From positions 96,901 through 160,900 of the forward strand of contig NZ_ACJM01000008.1 in the NCBI RefSeq assembly GCF_000174415.1: DNA of 64,000 nt, given 5' to 3'. The notes under the pieces were generated by a model. The model ran no database searches. It worked only from the letters and a program-made list of their open reading frames with translations, and was not told the DNA's origin. Source of the stretch: Dethiobacter alkaliphilus AHT 1. GTDB taxonomy: Bacteria; Bacillota; Dethiobacteria; Dethiobacterales; Dethiobacteraceae. Numbering within the stretch: position 1 is the first letter of the stretch; every line of letters starts with the position of its first letter. A program made the position numbers and the translations under genes. Below, piece after piece: positions 46,734 through 57,371 of this stretch.

Positions 46734-48269
46734 TTGGATCAGGAAATGGTGGTGATTCTGGATTTTGGTGGTCAATATACGCAGCTAATTGCCCGCAGGA
46801 TCCGGGAGCTAAATGTATATTGTGAGATACTGCCCTATACTGCCAAGCTGGAACGGGTGGAATCTCTAAAGCCCAAAGCCCTTATCTTTTCCGGTGGGGC
46901 TTTTAGTGTCTACGGGGAGAAAGCGCCGGCCACAGACCCAAGAATTTATCAGATGGGACTGCCCATCATGGGAATTTGCTACGGCATGCAGTTGATGGCC
47001 AAAGACCTGGGCGGAGTGGTAAAGCCGGCGGGCCGGCGGGAATATGGTAAGACCGATATCCGGATTTTGGATGATGCCGATATCTTCCAGGAGATTGAAA
47101 AGGAAACCACCGTGTGGATGAGTCACGGCGATTATGTGGATCAGGCCCCGCCCGGATTTACAGTAACCGCCTCCACAGAAAATACGCCGGTGGCGGCCAT
47201 GGCCGATGCCACACGCCGCATGTATGCGGTTCAGTTCCACCCGGAGGTGGTGCATACACCGCGCGGCATGGACATGCTGAAAAACTTCCTGTTTAATATA
47301 GCAGGCTTTTCCGGCGACTGGACCATGGAGTCCTTCATTGAAGAAACGGTGCGGCAGATTCGGGAGACGGTGGGCGAGGACGAACAGGTTGTTTGCGGAC
47401 TCTCCGGCGGGGTTGATTCGTCGGTGGCTGCTGTTTTGGTACACAAAGCCATCGGAGACCGCCTGACCTGTATTTTTGTGGACCATGGCCTTTTGCGCAA
47501 AAACGAAGCAGAGCAGGTGATGGAGACTTTCTCCGGAGATTTTAACATGAAGGTAATAAAAGCAGATGAGCAGGATAATTTCCTGGGCAAACTGGCCGGG
47601 GTCACCGATCCGGAAGAGAAGCGAAAAATCATTGGCAACGAGTTTATCCGCGTCTTTGAGCGGGAAGCAGCAAAAATTGCGCAAATAGATTATCTGGTTC
47701 AGGGTACACTGTATACTGACGTAATTGAAAGCGGTACTGAAACTGCAGCTCTGATTAAGTCTCACCACAATGTGGGCGGACTCCCTGAAGATATGAAGTT
47801 TAAGCTTATTGAGCCGTTGAACCATCTGTTTAAGGATGAAGTCCGCAAAGTGGGAGAGGAGTTAGGTATGCCCCATGATGTGGTCTGGCGCCATCCTTTC
47901 CCGGGGCCGGGCCTTGCTATCCGGGTGCTGGGTGATGTCACCGGCGAGAAGCTTGATATTCTGCGGGAGGCGGATGCCATTGTTATAGAGGAGATTAAAA
48001 AGGCCGGCCTGTACCGGGAAATCTGGCAGGCATTTGCCATTCTTCCTAATATGAAGTCTGTAGGTGTGATGGGCGACAGCCGGACTTATGCTTATACCAT
48101 CGGGCTGCGGGCCGTAACCAGCCATGACGGCATGACCGCCGACTGGTACCCATTCCCCCATGATGTGCTGGCCCGCATTTCCAACCGCGTTGTCAATGAA
48201 GTGCCCCACGTTAACCGCATGGTTTACGATATTACATCAAAACCCCCTTCCACCATTGAGTGGGAGTAA
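46734..48269 (+). CDS. guaA: GMP synthase (glutamine-hydrolysing)
   Basis: 511 residues from the TTG at 46734, 9 nt after the first of two GGAGG sites. The class I amidotransferase part has the nucleophile in GICYGMQL and FHPEV; the ATP pyrophosphatase loop is [12 protein letters not shown]; the C-terminal dimer domain ends [11 protein letters not shown]. It converts XMP to GMP. It stands just upstream of the tandem riboswitch, which controls genes after it, not guaA. Confidence 0.96.
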   Translation: MDQEMVVILDFGGQYTQLIARRIRELNVYCEILPYTAKLERVESLKPKALIFSGGAFSVYGEKAPATDPRIYQMGLPIMGICYGMQLMAKDLGGVVKPAGRREYGKTDIRILDDADIFQEIEKETTVWMSHGDYVDQAPPGFTVTASTENTPVAAMADATRRMYAVQFHPEVVHTPRGMDMLKNFLFNIAGFSGDWTMESFIEETVRQIRETVGEDEQVVCGLSGGVDSSVAAVLVHKAIGDRLTCIFVDHGLLRKNEAEQVMETFSGDFNMKVIKADEQDNFLGKLAGVTDPEEKRKIIGNEFIRVFEREAAKIAQIDYLVQGTLYTDVIESGTETAALIKSHHNVGGLPEDMKFKLIEPLNHLFKDEVRKVGEELGMPHDVVWRHPFPGPGLAIRVLGDVTGEKLDILREADAIVIEEIKKAGLYREIWQAFAILPNMKSVGVMGDSRTYAYTIGLRAVTSHDGMTADWYPFPHDVLARISNRVVNEVPHVNRMVYDITSKPPSTIEWE

Positions 48270-48300
48270 AATTATATCGAGTGGCCTCCCCTATTTAGTA

Positions 48301-48329
48301 TTGACAGGTTATGTCGAATCTGGTAGTCT
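48301..48329 (+). promoter_or_regulatory. Promoter of the purine permease / purine operon leader
   Basis: TTGACA, 17 bp, TAGTCT lies 31 bp after guaA and 19 bp before the guanine aptamer, so transcription from it would begin with the tandem riboswitch. Confidence 0.65.
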
Positions 48330-48347
48330 AAAAGTAATTCAATAGCG

Positions 48348-48414
48348 CTCGTATAATTTCAGGAATATGGCCTGATAGTCTCTACCAGATAACCGTAAAT
48401 TATCTGACTACGGG
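48348..48414 (+). ncRNA. Purine riboswitch aptamer, guanine type
   Basis: Three helices match the family: P1 CTCGTA/TACGGG, P2 TCAGG-loop AATATGG-CCTGA, P3 AGATAA-loop CCGTAAA-TTATCT, with the invariant AGTCTCTACC joint. The specificity base in TGACTACG is C, which pairs with guanine or hypoxanthine; adenine aptamers have T. The aptamer has no terminator of its own; the next one lies after the second aptamer. Confidence 0.93.
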
Positions 48415-48416
48415 GG

Positions 48417-48512
48417 AAAGTGCGCCTAGGGTTCCGCCGCGCAAGCGGGCAGGTCCAAGTGGCGCAGGCACAATGTGCTACACCGGAGGGATAAAAGCCC
48501 AGACGGGTAGGT
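48417..48512 (+). ncRNA. ykkC-family riboswitch aptamer, probably PRPP-sensing
   Basis: Conserved ykkC parts are in order: CCTAGGGTTCCG, a CCGC/GCGG hairpin, AGGTCC, the GTGC/GCAC closing helix, and ACACCGGAGGGATAAAAGCC. ykkC aptamers sense guanidine (subtype 1), ppGpp, PRPP or nucleotides (subtype 2). Tandem guanine-PRPP arrangements upstream of purine genes are known in Firmicutes, so PRPP is the best reading; this is inference from context. The GGG..GCCC helix uses the 5' arm of the terminator, so ligand binding should prevent termination. Confidence 0.82.
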
Positions 48513-48546
48513 TTCACTCGACCAACCTACCCGTCTGGGCTTTTTG
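48496..48546 (+). terminator. Riboswitch-controlled terminator before the purine permease
   Basis: AGCCCAGACGGGTAGGTT pairs perfectly (18 bp) with AACCTACCCGTCTGGGCT, followed by five T. Its 5' arm overlaps the last conserved segment of the ykkC aptamer. Confidence 0.92.
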
Positions 48547-48731
48547 GTTGCTGCCTTCTTGCCTTGTTTTGGCAGTATAACCGGTGCATGGTGTGTTTGC
48601 TTGGTGCTGGAATGCTCCGGCACTGCTTTCCCGTGGTGCAATTTTGCGGTGGGAGGTGAGAGGCAGCGGGACAAGCTTTGGCAGTTTAGGTTATACAGAG
48701 AAAATTAACCAGTAGGGAGGCTATTGAAGAA

Positions 48732-50075
48732 ATGGAAAAGTTTTTTAAACTAAAAGAACACGGTACCAATGCTAAAACAGAAATTATTGCCGGTATTACA
48801 ACCTTTATGACCATGGCCTACATCATTTTTGTTAACCCGGATCTGCTTCGTCAGGGCGGTATGAACCAGGCCGGAGCTCTCTTTGACGGAGCGCTGGAGT
48901 TTACTGCAGCCAATGATCCTTATGTGGCCGCCATTGTTACCGCCACTATTTTGGCTGCGGCGCTGAGCACAATTTTAATGGGCCTTGTTACCAATTATCC
49001 CTTTGCCCTGGCATCCGGAATGGGCCTGAATGCCTTTTTTGCTTTCACCGTCGCCCCTGAGCATGGGTGGCAGGCTGCCCTGGGCGCAGTTTTGATTTCC
49101 GGAATCGTATTTTTTGTTCTTGCTATCTTTGGGATTATCGAACAGATTGACAAAGCGGTGCCAACCAGCTTAAAAAGAGCGGTTGCTGCCGGTATCGGGT
49201 TATTTATTGCTTTGATTGGTTTAAAGAACGCCGGCATTATTGTGGGCAGCCCGGCAACCTTGGTGTCGCTGGGTAACTTAACGGATCCCGGCCCTGCACT
49301 GGCCGCCATCGGCATCCTGATTATCGCAGTGTTAATGTCGCTTAAAGTTAAAGGTGCAATTTTGCTGGGTATTCTTCTTACCACCATTATTGGTATGTTT
49401 ACAGGTGTAACCAGCACTCCTGCCAGTGTGGGAGATATTGTTGGTGCCCCTGCCAGCATAGCTCCCATTGCATTTGAGCTGGACTTTGCCGGAGCGCTGA
49501 ACCTGGGCTTTATGGTTATTTTTGCGCTGGTGTTTGTGGACCTTTTTGATACCATGGGTACACTGATGGGTACCGGTGCCCGTGCCGGTTACCTGGACAA
49601 GGACGGCTGCCTGCCCAAAGTTAAAAATGCCATGATTGTTGATGCTGTGGGTACTGCAGGCGGTGCTTTAATGGGCACAAGTACTGTCACCACTTATGTG
49701 GAATCCACCGCCGGTATTTCCGAAGGCGGCCGGACCGGTCTGACCTCTGTGGTAACCGGTGTGCTCTTTTTGCTGGCACTGTTTTTCACTCCGCTGGCAG
49801 GCATTATCCCCACCCAGGCCACAGCTCCCGCTCTGGTGATTGTGGGTGTGCTGATGATGGGCGCGGTAACCCATATTGATTTCGAAGACTTTACAGAAGC
49901 GCTTCCCGCTTTTGTAACCATCGCCTTTATGCCCTTTGCTTTCTCCATTGCCGACGGTATCGCCGCAGGTTTTCTGGTATATCCCATTGTAAAGTTGTTT
50001 GCAGGCCGGGGCAAAGAAGTGCACTGGTTTGTATATATCCTTGCTGTAATTTCGCTGATACATTTTGTGATGTAA
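48732..50075 (+). CDS. Guanine/hypoxanthine permease (AzgA-like NCS2 family)
   Basis: 447 residues with about 12-14 membrane spans. The family start KFFKLKEHGTNAKTEIIAGI is followed by FMTMAYIIFVNP, ASGMGLNAFFAFTV, DLFDTMGTLMGTGARAG, STVTTYVESTAGISEGGRTG and the C-terminal MPFAFSIADGIAAG. It imports purine bases. It lies downstream of the guanine/ykkC leader (186 bp of untranslated sequence after the terminator shows nothing I recognise). GGGAGG precedes the ATG by 12 nt. Confidence 0.92.
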   Translation: MEKFFKLKEHGTNAKTEIIAGITTFMTMAYIIFVNPDLLRQGGMNQAGALFDGALEFTAANDPYVAAIVTATILAAALSTILMGLVTNYPFALASGMGLNAFFAFTVAPEHGWQAALGAVLISGIVFFVLAIFGIIEQIDKAVPTSLKRAVAAGIGLFIALIGLKNAGIIVGSPATLVSLGNLTDPGPALAAIGILIIAVLMSLKVKGAILLGILLTTIIGMFTGVTSTPASVGDIVGAPASIAPIAFELDFAGALNLGFMVIFALVFVDLFDTMGTLMGTGARAGYLDKDGCLPKVKNAMIVDAVGTAGGALMGTSTVTTYVESTAGISEGGRTGLTSVVTGVLFLLALFFTPLAGIIPTQATAPALVIVGVLMMGAVTHIDFEDFTEALPAFVTIAFMPFAFSIADGIAAGFLVYPIVKLFAGRGKEVHWFVYILAVISLIHFVM

Positions 50076-50089
50076 ATTATTTTGGGATA

Positions 50090-50106
50090 GGGGCCGATAC
50101 GGCCCC
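50090..50106 (+). terminator. Weak hairpin between permease and purK
   Basis: GGGGCC, loop GATAC, GGCCCC, followed by TGTTCCTCCTTT rather than a clean T-run. Read-through into the pur genes is likely. Confidence 0.4.
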
Positions 50107-50133
50107 TGTTCCTCCTTTAGAGGGGTTATGACC

Positions 50134-51309
50134 ATGTTGGACAGAATTATGCAAAATCCACCTCTGCGTATCGCCGTTGTGGGCGGTGGGCAGTTGGGTA
50201 AAATGATGACGATGGCCGCCAAGCAAATGGGATTTCATGTGACGGTGCTGGATCCCACTTCTGCCAGCCCGGCAGCCCAGGTGGCAGACCGGCAGATCAC
50301 CGCCGATTTCCATGACGGCCAAGCCATCCGGCAGTTAGCCGCGGACGCGGATGTAATTACTTATGAATTTGAACATATTGACAGCGCAGCGTTAATTGCT
50401 TTGGAAGAGGGCGGTCAACCGGTCTATCCGGCGCCGCAGACCCTGCGTGTCATTCAAAATAAACTAACCCAGAAAGAAGCGTTGGCGCAGGCCGATATTG
50501 CGGTGGCGCCGTTTATGCCTGTGGCGGGATATGCCCAGGCTAAGGAAGCGGGAGAAAAGTACGGATATCCGTTTCTGTTAAAAGCCTGTACCGGCGGGTA
50601 TGACGGTAAGGGAAACGCGCTGGTGGCCTCTGAAGGCGAGCTGGCGGACGCGCTCACCTCGCTGGGTGACTGTGAGCTGATGGCGGAGGCCTTTGTGCCG
50701 TTTACCTGTGAAGTGTCGGTTATGGTGGCACGCAGTGTCAACGGAGACATAAAAAGCTATCCGTTGAGTGAAAATGAACATGAAGAAAATATCCTGCGGC
50801 GCAGTATTGTGCCGGCACAGGTTGATGATGCGGTGGCGGCCCGGGCCCGGGCGGTGGCCGAAGATGTGATGAGTTTGTTTGGCAGTGTGGGTGTCTTTTG
50901 TGTGGAGATGTTTGTCACCAAAGAGGGTGAGGTGCTGGTCAATGAAGTGGCACCACGGCCGCACAATTCGGGGCATTATACCATTGAATCCTGCATCACC
51001 TCCCAGTTTGAGCAACAGGTACGGGCCATTTGCGGTTTGCCGCTTGGCGCCACCGATTTGCTGACCCCTGCGGTGATGATTAATCTGTTGGGAGAGGACG
51101 GCCACTTTGGCCCCGCCATGCTTGTGGGCTGTGCCGAGGCTTTATCCTTGCCCGGAGTTCACTTGCATCTGTATGGTAAAAAACAGACCGCACCAAAGCG
51201 CAAGATGGGCCATGTAACTGTAACCGGTAAATCATTGGCTGAGGTGGAGAAGACTGCTGCTTTGGCCTCTCATGCTTTAAAAGTGGTGGCTCAAAAGGAG
51301 GATGTCTAA
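50134..51309 (+). CDS. purK: 5-(carboxyamino)imidazole ribonucleotide synthase
   Basis: 391 residues from the ATG at 50134, 8 nt after GAGGGG; an ATG at 50128 is too close to the site. The ATP-grasp protein begins IAVVGGGQLGKMM; FLLKACTGGYDGKGNALV and NEVAPRPHNSGHYTIE follow. It carboxylates AIR with bicarbonate and ATP, working with PurE. It is first in the 13-gene pur cluster. Confidence 0.96.
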   Translation: MLDRIMQNPPLRIAVVGGGQLGKMMTMAAKQMGFHVTVLDPTSASPAAQVADRQITADFHDGQAIRQLAADADVITYEFEHIDSAALIALEEGGQPVYPAPQTLRVIQNKLTQKEALAQADIAVAPFMPVAGYAQAKEAGEKYGYPFLLKACTGGYDGKGNALVASEGELADALTSLGDCELMAEAFVPFTCEVSVMVARSVNGDIKSYPLSENEHEENILRRSIVPAQVDDAVAARARAVAEDVMSLFGSVGVFCVEMFVTKEGEVLVNEVAPRPHNSGHYTIESCITSQFEQQVRAICGLPLGATDLLTPAVMINLLGEDGHFGPAMLVGCAEALSLPGVHLHLYGKKQTAPKRKMGHVTVTGKSLAEVEKTAALASHALKVVAQKEDV

Positions 51310-51843
51310 ATGGCTAAACCAGTGGTGGGAATTATTATGGGCAGCGATTCGGACCTGCCGGTAATGAGTACGGCAGCGGAGGTGCTGGATGAGTTTGATG
51401 TTGACTACGAACTAACGGTGGTTTCAGCGCATCGGACACCACAGCGGCTTTTTAAATACTCTGCCGAAGCGGCAGAGCGTGGCATACAGGTTATAATCGC
51501 CGGCGCCGGCGGTGCGGCGCACCTGCCGGGTATGGTGGCCAGTGTTACGGAGTTGCCGGTGATTGGCGTGCCGGTTAAAAGCCGGACTTTGGATGGGGTG
51601 GATTCACTCTATTCCATTGTACAGATGCCGCCTGGTGTGCCGGTGGCCACGGTGGCCATCAACGGCGCAAAAAATGCCGGTTTGCTGGCGCTGCAGATTC
51701 TGGGCGGCACCGATTATGGCCTGCGGGAAAAAATGCGGCAGTACAAAAAAGATTTGCAGCATATGGTGGAAGAAAAAGCCGCACAACTGGAACAGCAAGG
51801 CTGGCAGGCATATCTTGCCAAAATGGAGAAGAATAAGGGATAA
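51310..51843 (+). CDS. purE: N5-carboxyaminoimidazole ribonucleotide mutase
   Basis: 177 residues of class I Pur[40 protein letters not shown] and [15 protein letters not shown]. It moves the carboxyl group from N5 to C4 of the imidazole. The ATG directly abuts the purK stop, so translation is coupled. Confidence 0.97.
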   Translation: MAKPVVGIIMGSDSDLPVMSTAAEVLDEFDVDYELTVVSAHRTPQRLFKYSAEAAERGIQVIIAGAGGAAHLPGMVASVTELPVIGVPVKSRTLDGVDSLYSIVQMPPGVPVATVAINGAKNAGLLALQILGGTDYGLREKMRQYKKDLQHMVEEKAAQLEQQGWQAYLAKMEKNKG

Positions 51844-51888
51844 TTAATAACAGAATACAAAAAATTTGTTATCTTAGAGGTGACTGGT

Positions 51889-53181
51889 TTGATTGAACGT
51901 TATACCCGGCCGGAAATGGCGGCTGTCTGGACACTGGAGAATAAATTTAAAAAATGGCTGGAACTGGAAATATATGCCTGCGAAGCGTGGGCAGAGTTAG
52001 GTGTGATTCCCAAAGAAGCGGTGGAGGCAATCCGACAGAAGGCCACTTTCAGCGTTGACCGTATTCTGGAAATTGAGGCCAGCACCCGCCACGATGTGGT
52101 GGCTTTTACCCGCTGCGTTTCTGAGAGCCTGGGCGAAGAGTCCAAGTACGTTCATTACGGGCTCACGTCTTCCGATGTGGTGGATACAGCCCTGGCGGCA
52201 CTGATGAAGGAAGCGGCGGAAATTATTCTTAAGGATATGAAGAGCTTAATTGCCGTACTTAAAGAAAAAGCCAGGGAGCATAAGTATACCCTGATGATGG
52301 GCCGTACCCATGGTGTGCACGCCGAGCCCACCACTTTCGGCCTTAAACTGGCTCTGTTTGTGGCGGAAATGGAGCGTAACCTAATTCGAATGGAGCGGGC
52401 CCGGGACAATATTGCCTTTGGCAAGCTCTCCGGTGCGGTGGGCACATATGCCAATATCGACCCCTTTGTGGAGCGCTATGTCTGTGAAAAGATGGGCCTG
52501 ACGCCGGCGCCGGTTTCCACCCAGATTTTGCAGCGGGACCGCCATGCCGAGTATCTGACCACCCTGGCCATAGTGGCCGGCACACTGGATAAGCTGGCCA
52601 CCGAGATCCGGGGGCTACAGAAAACAGAAACCCGGGAAGCGGAAGAGCCGTTTTATCAGGGACAGAAAGGTTCCTCGGCTATGCCTCACAAACGAAATCC
52701 CGTCAGTTGTGAACAAATCACCGGATTGAGCCGCATCATGCGGGGCAATGCGCTGGTTTCCCTGGAAAATATGCCGTTGTGGCATGAACGGGACATTTCC
52801 CATTCCTCGGCGGAGCGGGTGGTGGTACCCGACAGTACCATATTGATTAACTACATGCTAAACAGCATGATCCGCATCATTGGTGATTTGCGTGTTTATC
52901 CGGAGAATATGAAGCGGAACATGGAGCGTACTCTGGGTTTGACCTTTTCTCAGAAAGTGCTTTTAACATTGATTGAGAAAGGGATGAAGCGGGAAGCGGC
53001 CTATGATTTGGTGCAAAAGTACGCCATGCGCGCCTGGGAAAAACAGCTTCCGTTTCAGGAGTTGCTGGCCACAGATGAGCACATTGTGGGGACGCTGACG
53101 CCACAGGGCCTGGCGGACTGTTTTGATCCGACCTACCATCTGCGGCAGGTGGATGACATTTTTAAAAAGGTGGGGATATAA
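51889..53181 (+). CDS. purB: Adenylosuccinate lyase
   Basis: 430 residues from the TTG at 51889, 7 nt after AGAGGT; this gives the family N-terminus [15 protein letters not shown], while the GTG at 51880 overlaps the site. The lyase signature is [13 protein letters not shown], with [14 protein letters not shown] before it. It releases fumarate both from SAICAR and from adenylosuccinate. Confidence 0.95.
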   Translation: MIERYTRPEMAAVWTLENKFKKWLELEIYACEAWAELGVIPKEAVEAIRQKATFSVDRILEIEASTRHDVVAFTRCVSESLGEESKYVHYGLTSSDVVDTALAALMKEAAEIILKDMKSLIAVLKEKAREHKYTLMMGRTHGVHAEPTTFGLKLALFVAEMERNLIRMERARDNIAFGKLSGAVGTYANIDPFVERYVCEKMGLTPAPVSTQILQRDRHAEYLTTLAIVAGTLDKLATEIRGLQKTETREAEEPFYQGQKGSSAMPHKRNPVSCEQITGLSRIMRGNALVSLENMPLWHERDISHSSAERVVVPDSTILINYMLNSMIRIIGDLRVYPENMKRNMERTLGLTFSQKVLLTLIEKGMKREAAYDLVQKYAMRAWEKQLPFQELLATDEHIVGTLTPQGLADCFDPTYHLRQVDDIFKKVGI

Positions 53182-53508
53182 ATGGAGCGGTTTACCGGAC
53201 TGGAAATTTGGTTTATAGCATCAATACCTGTCTTTTTGTTGTTGGGTGCCATTTTTTATCTGGGTTATAAAAAATCATGCCGGATGATGCCCCTGATTTT
53301 ATCTCAGTTATTTGGCTTTTTGTCTGTTATGGTGCTGGTAACATTGCTGGCTCTGTACGACATACTACCCGATGTGGTCATGCCGGTAATTTACCTGGTG
53401 ATTATGATGATTTTCTATGTGGGCGGCGCTTCACTGACGGCCAGGTTGATGGAGGCCCACACCCGGGCCGAGTATGAAGAGGGCGATTCGCAAGAAGGGG
53501 GCAGATAA
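53182..53508 (+). CDS. Small membrane protein between purB and purC, unknown function
   Basis: 108 residues that abut the purB stop and end next to the purC start, so it is translated as part of the operon. Three hydrophobic spans are visible ([60 protein letters not shown]), then an acidic tail. I recognise no family. The place in a biosynthetic operon suggests a minor link to purine supply or transport; that is inference. Confidence 0.75.
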   Translation: MERFTGLEIWFIASIPVFLLLGAIFYLGYKKSCRMMPLILSQLFGFLSVMVLVTLLALYDILPDVVMPVIYLVIMMIFYVGGASLTARLMEAHTRAEYEEGDSQEGGR

Positions 53509-53509
53509 G

Positions 53510-54223
53510 GTGGAACGGCAGGCCTTTCTCTATGAGGGTAAAGCAAAAAGGATTTATGCCACGGCGGATCCGGATTTGGTGCTGGTGGAATACAAGGATG
53601 ATGCCACCGCTTTTGACGGTGAAAAGAAGGGCCGCATTGCTAATAAAGGTATCTTAAACAATAAAATTGCTGCCCATTTTTTTGAGCTGCTGGCAGAACA
53701 GGGCGTCCCCAGCCATTTTGTCCGTCATCTTTCAGAGCGGGAGATGCTGGTTAAAAAGCTGCAGATTATTAAGGTGGAAGTGGTGGCCCGTAACCGGGTT
53801 GCCGGCAGTCTCTCCAAAAGGCTGGGTCTGGATGAGGGGGTAGAGTTATCCCGTCCCGTTCTGGAGTTTTACTATAAGAATGACGAATTACATGACCCCC
53901 TTATTAATGAATACCATATTTACGCCTTAAAGCTGGCTACAAAAGAAGAGCTGCAGCAAATAGCAGAGCAGGCTCTGCAGATAAATGAAATTTTAGTTAA
54001 GTACCTGGCAAAGCGGGATATTATTCTGGCTGATATGAAGCTGGAGTTTGGCTTGTTTAACGGAGAGGTGCTGTTAGGGGATGAGATTTCTCCCGACACC
54101 TGTCGGTTCTGGGATGCCAACACCATGGAAAAGCTGGATAAAGACCGGTTTCGCCGGGATTTAGGCAATGTGGAAAAAGCTTACGAAGAAATCTTGAGCA
54201 GACTGACGGGAGGAAAAAATTAA
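53510..54223 (+). CDS. purC: SAICAR synthase
   Basis: 237 residues from the GTG at 53510, about 10 nt after AAGGGGG; an in-frame ATG at 53474 falls within the previous gene. [48 protein letters not shown] and SPDTCRFWD define the family. It joins aspartate to CAIR with ATP. Confidence 0.96.
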   Translation: MERQAFLYEGKAKRIYATADPDLVLVEYKDDATAFDGEKKGRIANKGILNNKIAAHFFELLAEQGVPSHFVRHLSEREMLVKKLQIIKVEVVARNRVAGSLSKRLGLDEGVELSRPVLEFYYKNDELHDPLINEYHIYALKLATKEELQQIAEQALQINEILVKYLAKRDIILADMKLEFGLFNGEVLLGDEISPDTCRFWDANTMEKLDKDRFRRDLGNVEKAYEEILSRLTGGKN

Positions 54224-54471
54224 TGTGGAAAGCAGAAATCAAGGTGCTCTTAAAACAGAGCGTCCTTGATCCGCAGGGGCAGGCAGTGGAGAAGGCTTTA
54301 GGCTCACTGGGGTATGGGAATGTGGAAGATGTGCGCATCGGTAAATACCTGGAAGTGACCGTAGCTGGCGCCGACCGTGCCGCCGCCGAGGCTCAGGTGC
54401 ATGAGATGTGTGAAAGATTGCTGACCAACACGGTCATTGAGGACTATACTTTTGAGCTGGTGGAGGTTTAA
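54223..54471 (+). CDS. purS: FGAM synthase subunit PurS
   Basis: 82 residues: [19 protein letters not shown] at the start, LGSLGYGNVEDVRIGKYLEV, and the C-terminal TVIEDYTFELVEV. It bridges PurL and PurQ in the three-part FGAM synthase. Its ATG overlaps the purC stop by one base. Confidence 0.96.
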   Translation: MWKAEIKVLLKQSVLDPQGQAVEKALGSLGYGNVEDVRIGKYLEVTVAGADRAAAEAQVHEMCERLLTNTVIEDYTFELVEV

Positions 54472-54474
54472 ATA

Positions 54475-55173
54475 ATGAAATTTGGCGTGGTTGTTTTTCC
54501 GGGTTCCAACTGTGACCTGGACGCCTATCATTTGGTCAAAGACGTCCTGAAGCAGCCGGTGGATTACATCTGGCACCAAGATGAAAACATTGACGGCTTG
54601 GATTGCATAATTCTCCCCGGAGGTTTTTCCTACGGTGATTACCTGCGCTGCGGTGCCATCGCCCGCTTTTCGCCGGTGATGAAAGCGGTGGTGGATTTTG
54701 CCCGCCGCGGCGGCTTGGTAATGGGAATCTGTAATGGCTTTCAGGTACTTTTGGAGGCCGGTTTACTTCCCGGGGCACTGTACAGAAATACTAACCTGCA
54801 GTTTCGCTGCCAGTTCACCCATCTGATGGTGGAGAACCGGGATACTCCGTTTACCCGGGGAATCGCCGGCAAAAAGCCGCTGAAGATTCCCGTGGCACAC
54901 GGTGAGGGTAACTACTATGTGGATGCAGATACGCTGCGGCGGATGGAAGCGGGCGGCCAGATTGTTTTCCGCTATGCCACCGAGAGCGGTGAGATTACCG
55001 ATACCGCCAACCCCAACGGATCCACCTACAATATTGCCGGCGTCTGCAATGAAACGCGTAATGTATTGGGGATGATGCCTCACCCCGAGAGAGCGGGAGA
55101 GTTGTCTCTGGGGTCTGCCGACGGCCTGCACATCTTTGAATCTTTGCTCAGACACGGGGAGGGCGGACGATGA
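54475..55173 (+). CDS. purQ: FGAM synthase glutaminase subunit PurQ
   Basis: 232 residues of class I glutamine amidotransferase: [14 protein letters not shown], the nucleophile in [11 protein letters not shown], and the His-Glu pair in [10 protein letters not shown]. It supplies ammonia to PurL. It starts 3 bp after purS and overlaps purL by 4 bp. Confidence 0.97.
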   Translation: MKFGVVVFPGSNCDLDAYHLVKDVLKQPVDYIWHQDENIDGLDCIILPGGFSYGDYLRCGAIARFSPVMKAVVDFARRGGLVMGICNGFQVLLEAGLLPGALYRNTNLQFRCQFTHLMVENRDTPFTRGIAGKKPLKIPVAHGEGNYYVDADTLRRMEAGGQIVFRYATESGEITDTANPNGSTYNIAGVCNETRNVLGMMPHPERAGELSLGSADGLHIFESLLRHGEGGR

Positions 55174-57371
55174 GACCTGAAGACTGGCGTAAAATGGGCT
55201 TAAAAGACCAAGAGTACCAGATGATTGTCAATGTTTTGGACCGTGACCCCAACTATGTGGAGCTGGGTATGTACAGCGTCATGTGGTCGGAACACTGTTC
55301 CTATAAAAATTCCAAGGATGTTTTAAAGACCTTCCCTACTAAAGGGGAGCGTGTCCTGCAGGGTCCCGGGGAAAATGCCGGGATTGTGGATATCGGCGAC
55401 GGCCTGGCGGTGTGCTTTAAAGTGGAGTCTCATAATCACCCCTCGGCCATTGAACCGTACCAAGGCGCTGCCACCGGAGTGGGCGGCATTATCCGCGATA
55501 TTTTTACCATGGGGGCGCGGCCCATTGCTTCATTAAACTCGCTGCGCTTCGGAACGCTGGATGATGCCCATGTGCGCCATATTTTCGGCGGTGTGGTCTC
55601 CGGTATTGCCGGTTACGGCAACTGTATCGGCATTCCCACCGTAGGCGGTGAAGTATACTTTGATCCCTGCTATCAGGGTAATCCGCTGGTTAATGCCATG
55701 TGTGTGGGATTAATTGAAGTGGACAAGATTAAAAAGGGCCAGGCCGCCGGCGTTGGCAATCCGGTAATACTGGTGGGTGCCCGCACCGGCCGTGACGGAA
55801 TGCACGGTGTGACTTTTGCTTCTGAGGAGTTAAGCGAGGCTTCGGAAGAAAAGCGGCCCGCAGTACAGGTTGGAGATCCTTTTATGGAAAAGCTGCTTTT
55901 GGAAGCTTGCCTGGAGTTAATCAATAACGATGACGTGGTGGGTATTCAGGATCTGGGCGGTGCCGGACTTACCTGTGCCACTTCGGAAATGGCCAGCCGG
56001 GCCGGAACCGGCCTGGAAATTGAGCTGGACCGTGTTCCCTGCCGTGAGGAAGGGATGACACCGTACGAAATTATGATTTCCGAGTCCCAGGAGCGGATGC
56101 TGATGGTGGTCACACCGGATAAAGAAGCCAAAGTGCATGCCGTATTTGAGCGTTGGGGCCTGACCTCCACCACCATTGGCCGTGTCACCGACGACGGCAT
56201 CCTGCGGGTGCACATGGGCGGTGAAGTGGTGGCAGAAGTGCCGGCCCGCAGCCTGGCAGAAGATGCGCCAATCTATTGTCCTGCCTACAATGAGCCGGCA
56301 TATCTGAAAACCGCCGCCAGCCTGGATTTGACAGAAATCCCGGATGTGCAAAAGCCGGAGGAGGCACTTTTAAAGCTGCTTGCTTCCCCCAACATTGCCA
56401 GCAAGGAATGGGTCTGGCGCCAGTATGACTATATGGTGCGAACATCCACCGTGGTGCTGCCCGGCTCCGATGCGGCGGTACTGCGTATCCGCGGCACCGA
56501 AAAAGGGCTGGCCATGACCACCGACTGTAACTCCCGTTACGTCTATCTTGACCCCTATACCGGCGGCAAGATTGCCGTGGCGGAAGCGGCCAGGAACGTG
56601 GTCTGCAGCGGCGGTGAACCGCTGGCGGTTACCGACTGCCTGAACTTCGGCAATCCGGAGAAGCCGGAGATTTTCTGGCAGTTCCGCAAAGCTGTGGAAG
56701 GCCTGAGTGAAGCCTGTCTGGCCTTTGATACTCCGGTGATCGGCGGCAATGTTTCCTTTTATAATGAAACAAACGGTGAAGCAATTTATCCCACACCAAC
56801 AGTGGGTATCGTAGGTTTATTGGATGATGTCCAGAAACGCTGCACACAGGAATGGAAAGATGAAGGCGATGCCATTATCCTGCTGGGCCAAACCTATGAG
56901 GAGTTGGGCGGCAGCGAATATCTGGCCACCCTGCACAACAGGGTTCAGGGCGCGCCCCCGGCGCTGGATCTGAACACAGAGAAGGCTCTGCAAAAGACCG
57001 TGTTGGCCGCCATTCGTCAGGGACTGGCCAAGTCGGCCCATGACCTTTCTGAAGGTGGTGTGGCGGTGGCACTGGCGGAATGCTGTTTTGGTAGTGACCT
57101 GGGTGCCGCTGTGGAGCTGAAAAATAACAACCTGCGGCTGGACAGTCTGCTGTTTGGGGAAAGCCAGTCCAGGGTGCTTATCAGCACATCACAGGACAAC
57201 GCGGCAGCCTTATTGGCTATGGCGGCAACGGAAAATGTGCCCGCAACCGTCATTGGGAAAACCGGCGGCGAAAAGCTGCAGGTTGCAGTGGATGGCCGTA
57301 GCGTGTTAAATCTCCCCTTAACAAAAATGAAAGACGCATGGCGGGAGGCTATTACATGTTTAATGAAATAG
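55170..57371 (+). CDS. purL: FGAM synthase large subunit PurL (small type)
   Basis: 733 residues, the Gram-positive length that needs PurS and Pur[33 protein letters not shown] (conserved substrate and ATP site) and the repeated second half ([17 protein letters not shown]) are visible. It makes FGAM from FGAR, ATP and ammonia. It overlaps purF by 16 bp. Confidence 0.97.
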   Translation: MRPEDWRKMGLKDQEYQMIVNVLDRDPNYVELGMYSVMWSEHCSYKNSKDVLKTFPTKGERVLQGPGENAGIVDIGDGLAVCFKVESHNHPSAIEPYQGAATGVGGIIRDIFTMGARPIASLNSLRFGTLDDAHVRHIFGGVVSGIAGYGNCIGIPTVGGEVYFDPCYQGNPLVNAMCVGLIEVDKIKKGQAAGVGNPVILVGARTGRDGMHGVTFASEELSEASEEKRPAVQVGDPFMEKLLLEACLELINNDDVVGIQDLGGAGLTCATSEMASRAGTGLEIELDRVPCREEGMTPYEIMISESQERMLMVVTPDKEAKVHAVFERWGLTSTTIGRVTDDGILRVHMGGEVVAEVPARSLAEDAPIYCPAYNEPAYLKTAASLDLTEIPDVQKPEEALLKLLASPNIASKEWVWRQYDYMVRTSTVVLPGSDAAVLRIRGTEKGLAMTTDCNSRYVYLDPYTGGKIAVAEAARNVVCSGGEPLAVTDCLNFGNPEKPEIFWQFRKAVEGLSEACLAFDTPVIGGNVSFYNETNGEAIYPTPTVGIVGLLDDVQKRCTQEWKDEGDAIILLGQTYEELGGSEYLATLHNRVQGAPPALDLNTEKALQKTVLAAIRQGLAKSAHDLSEGGVAVALAECCFGSDLGAAVELKNNNLRLDSLLFGESQSRVLISTSQDNAAALLAMAATENVPATVIGKTGGEKLQVAVDGRSVLNLPLTKMKDAWREAITCLMK

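Noticed and set aside
46866..47825. 319-codon open frame on the minus strand
   Set aside because: It lies fully inside guaA on the opposite strand, has no ribosome binding site and a composition unlike a protein family; it is a shadow.
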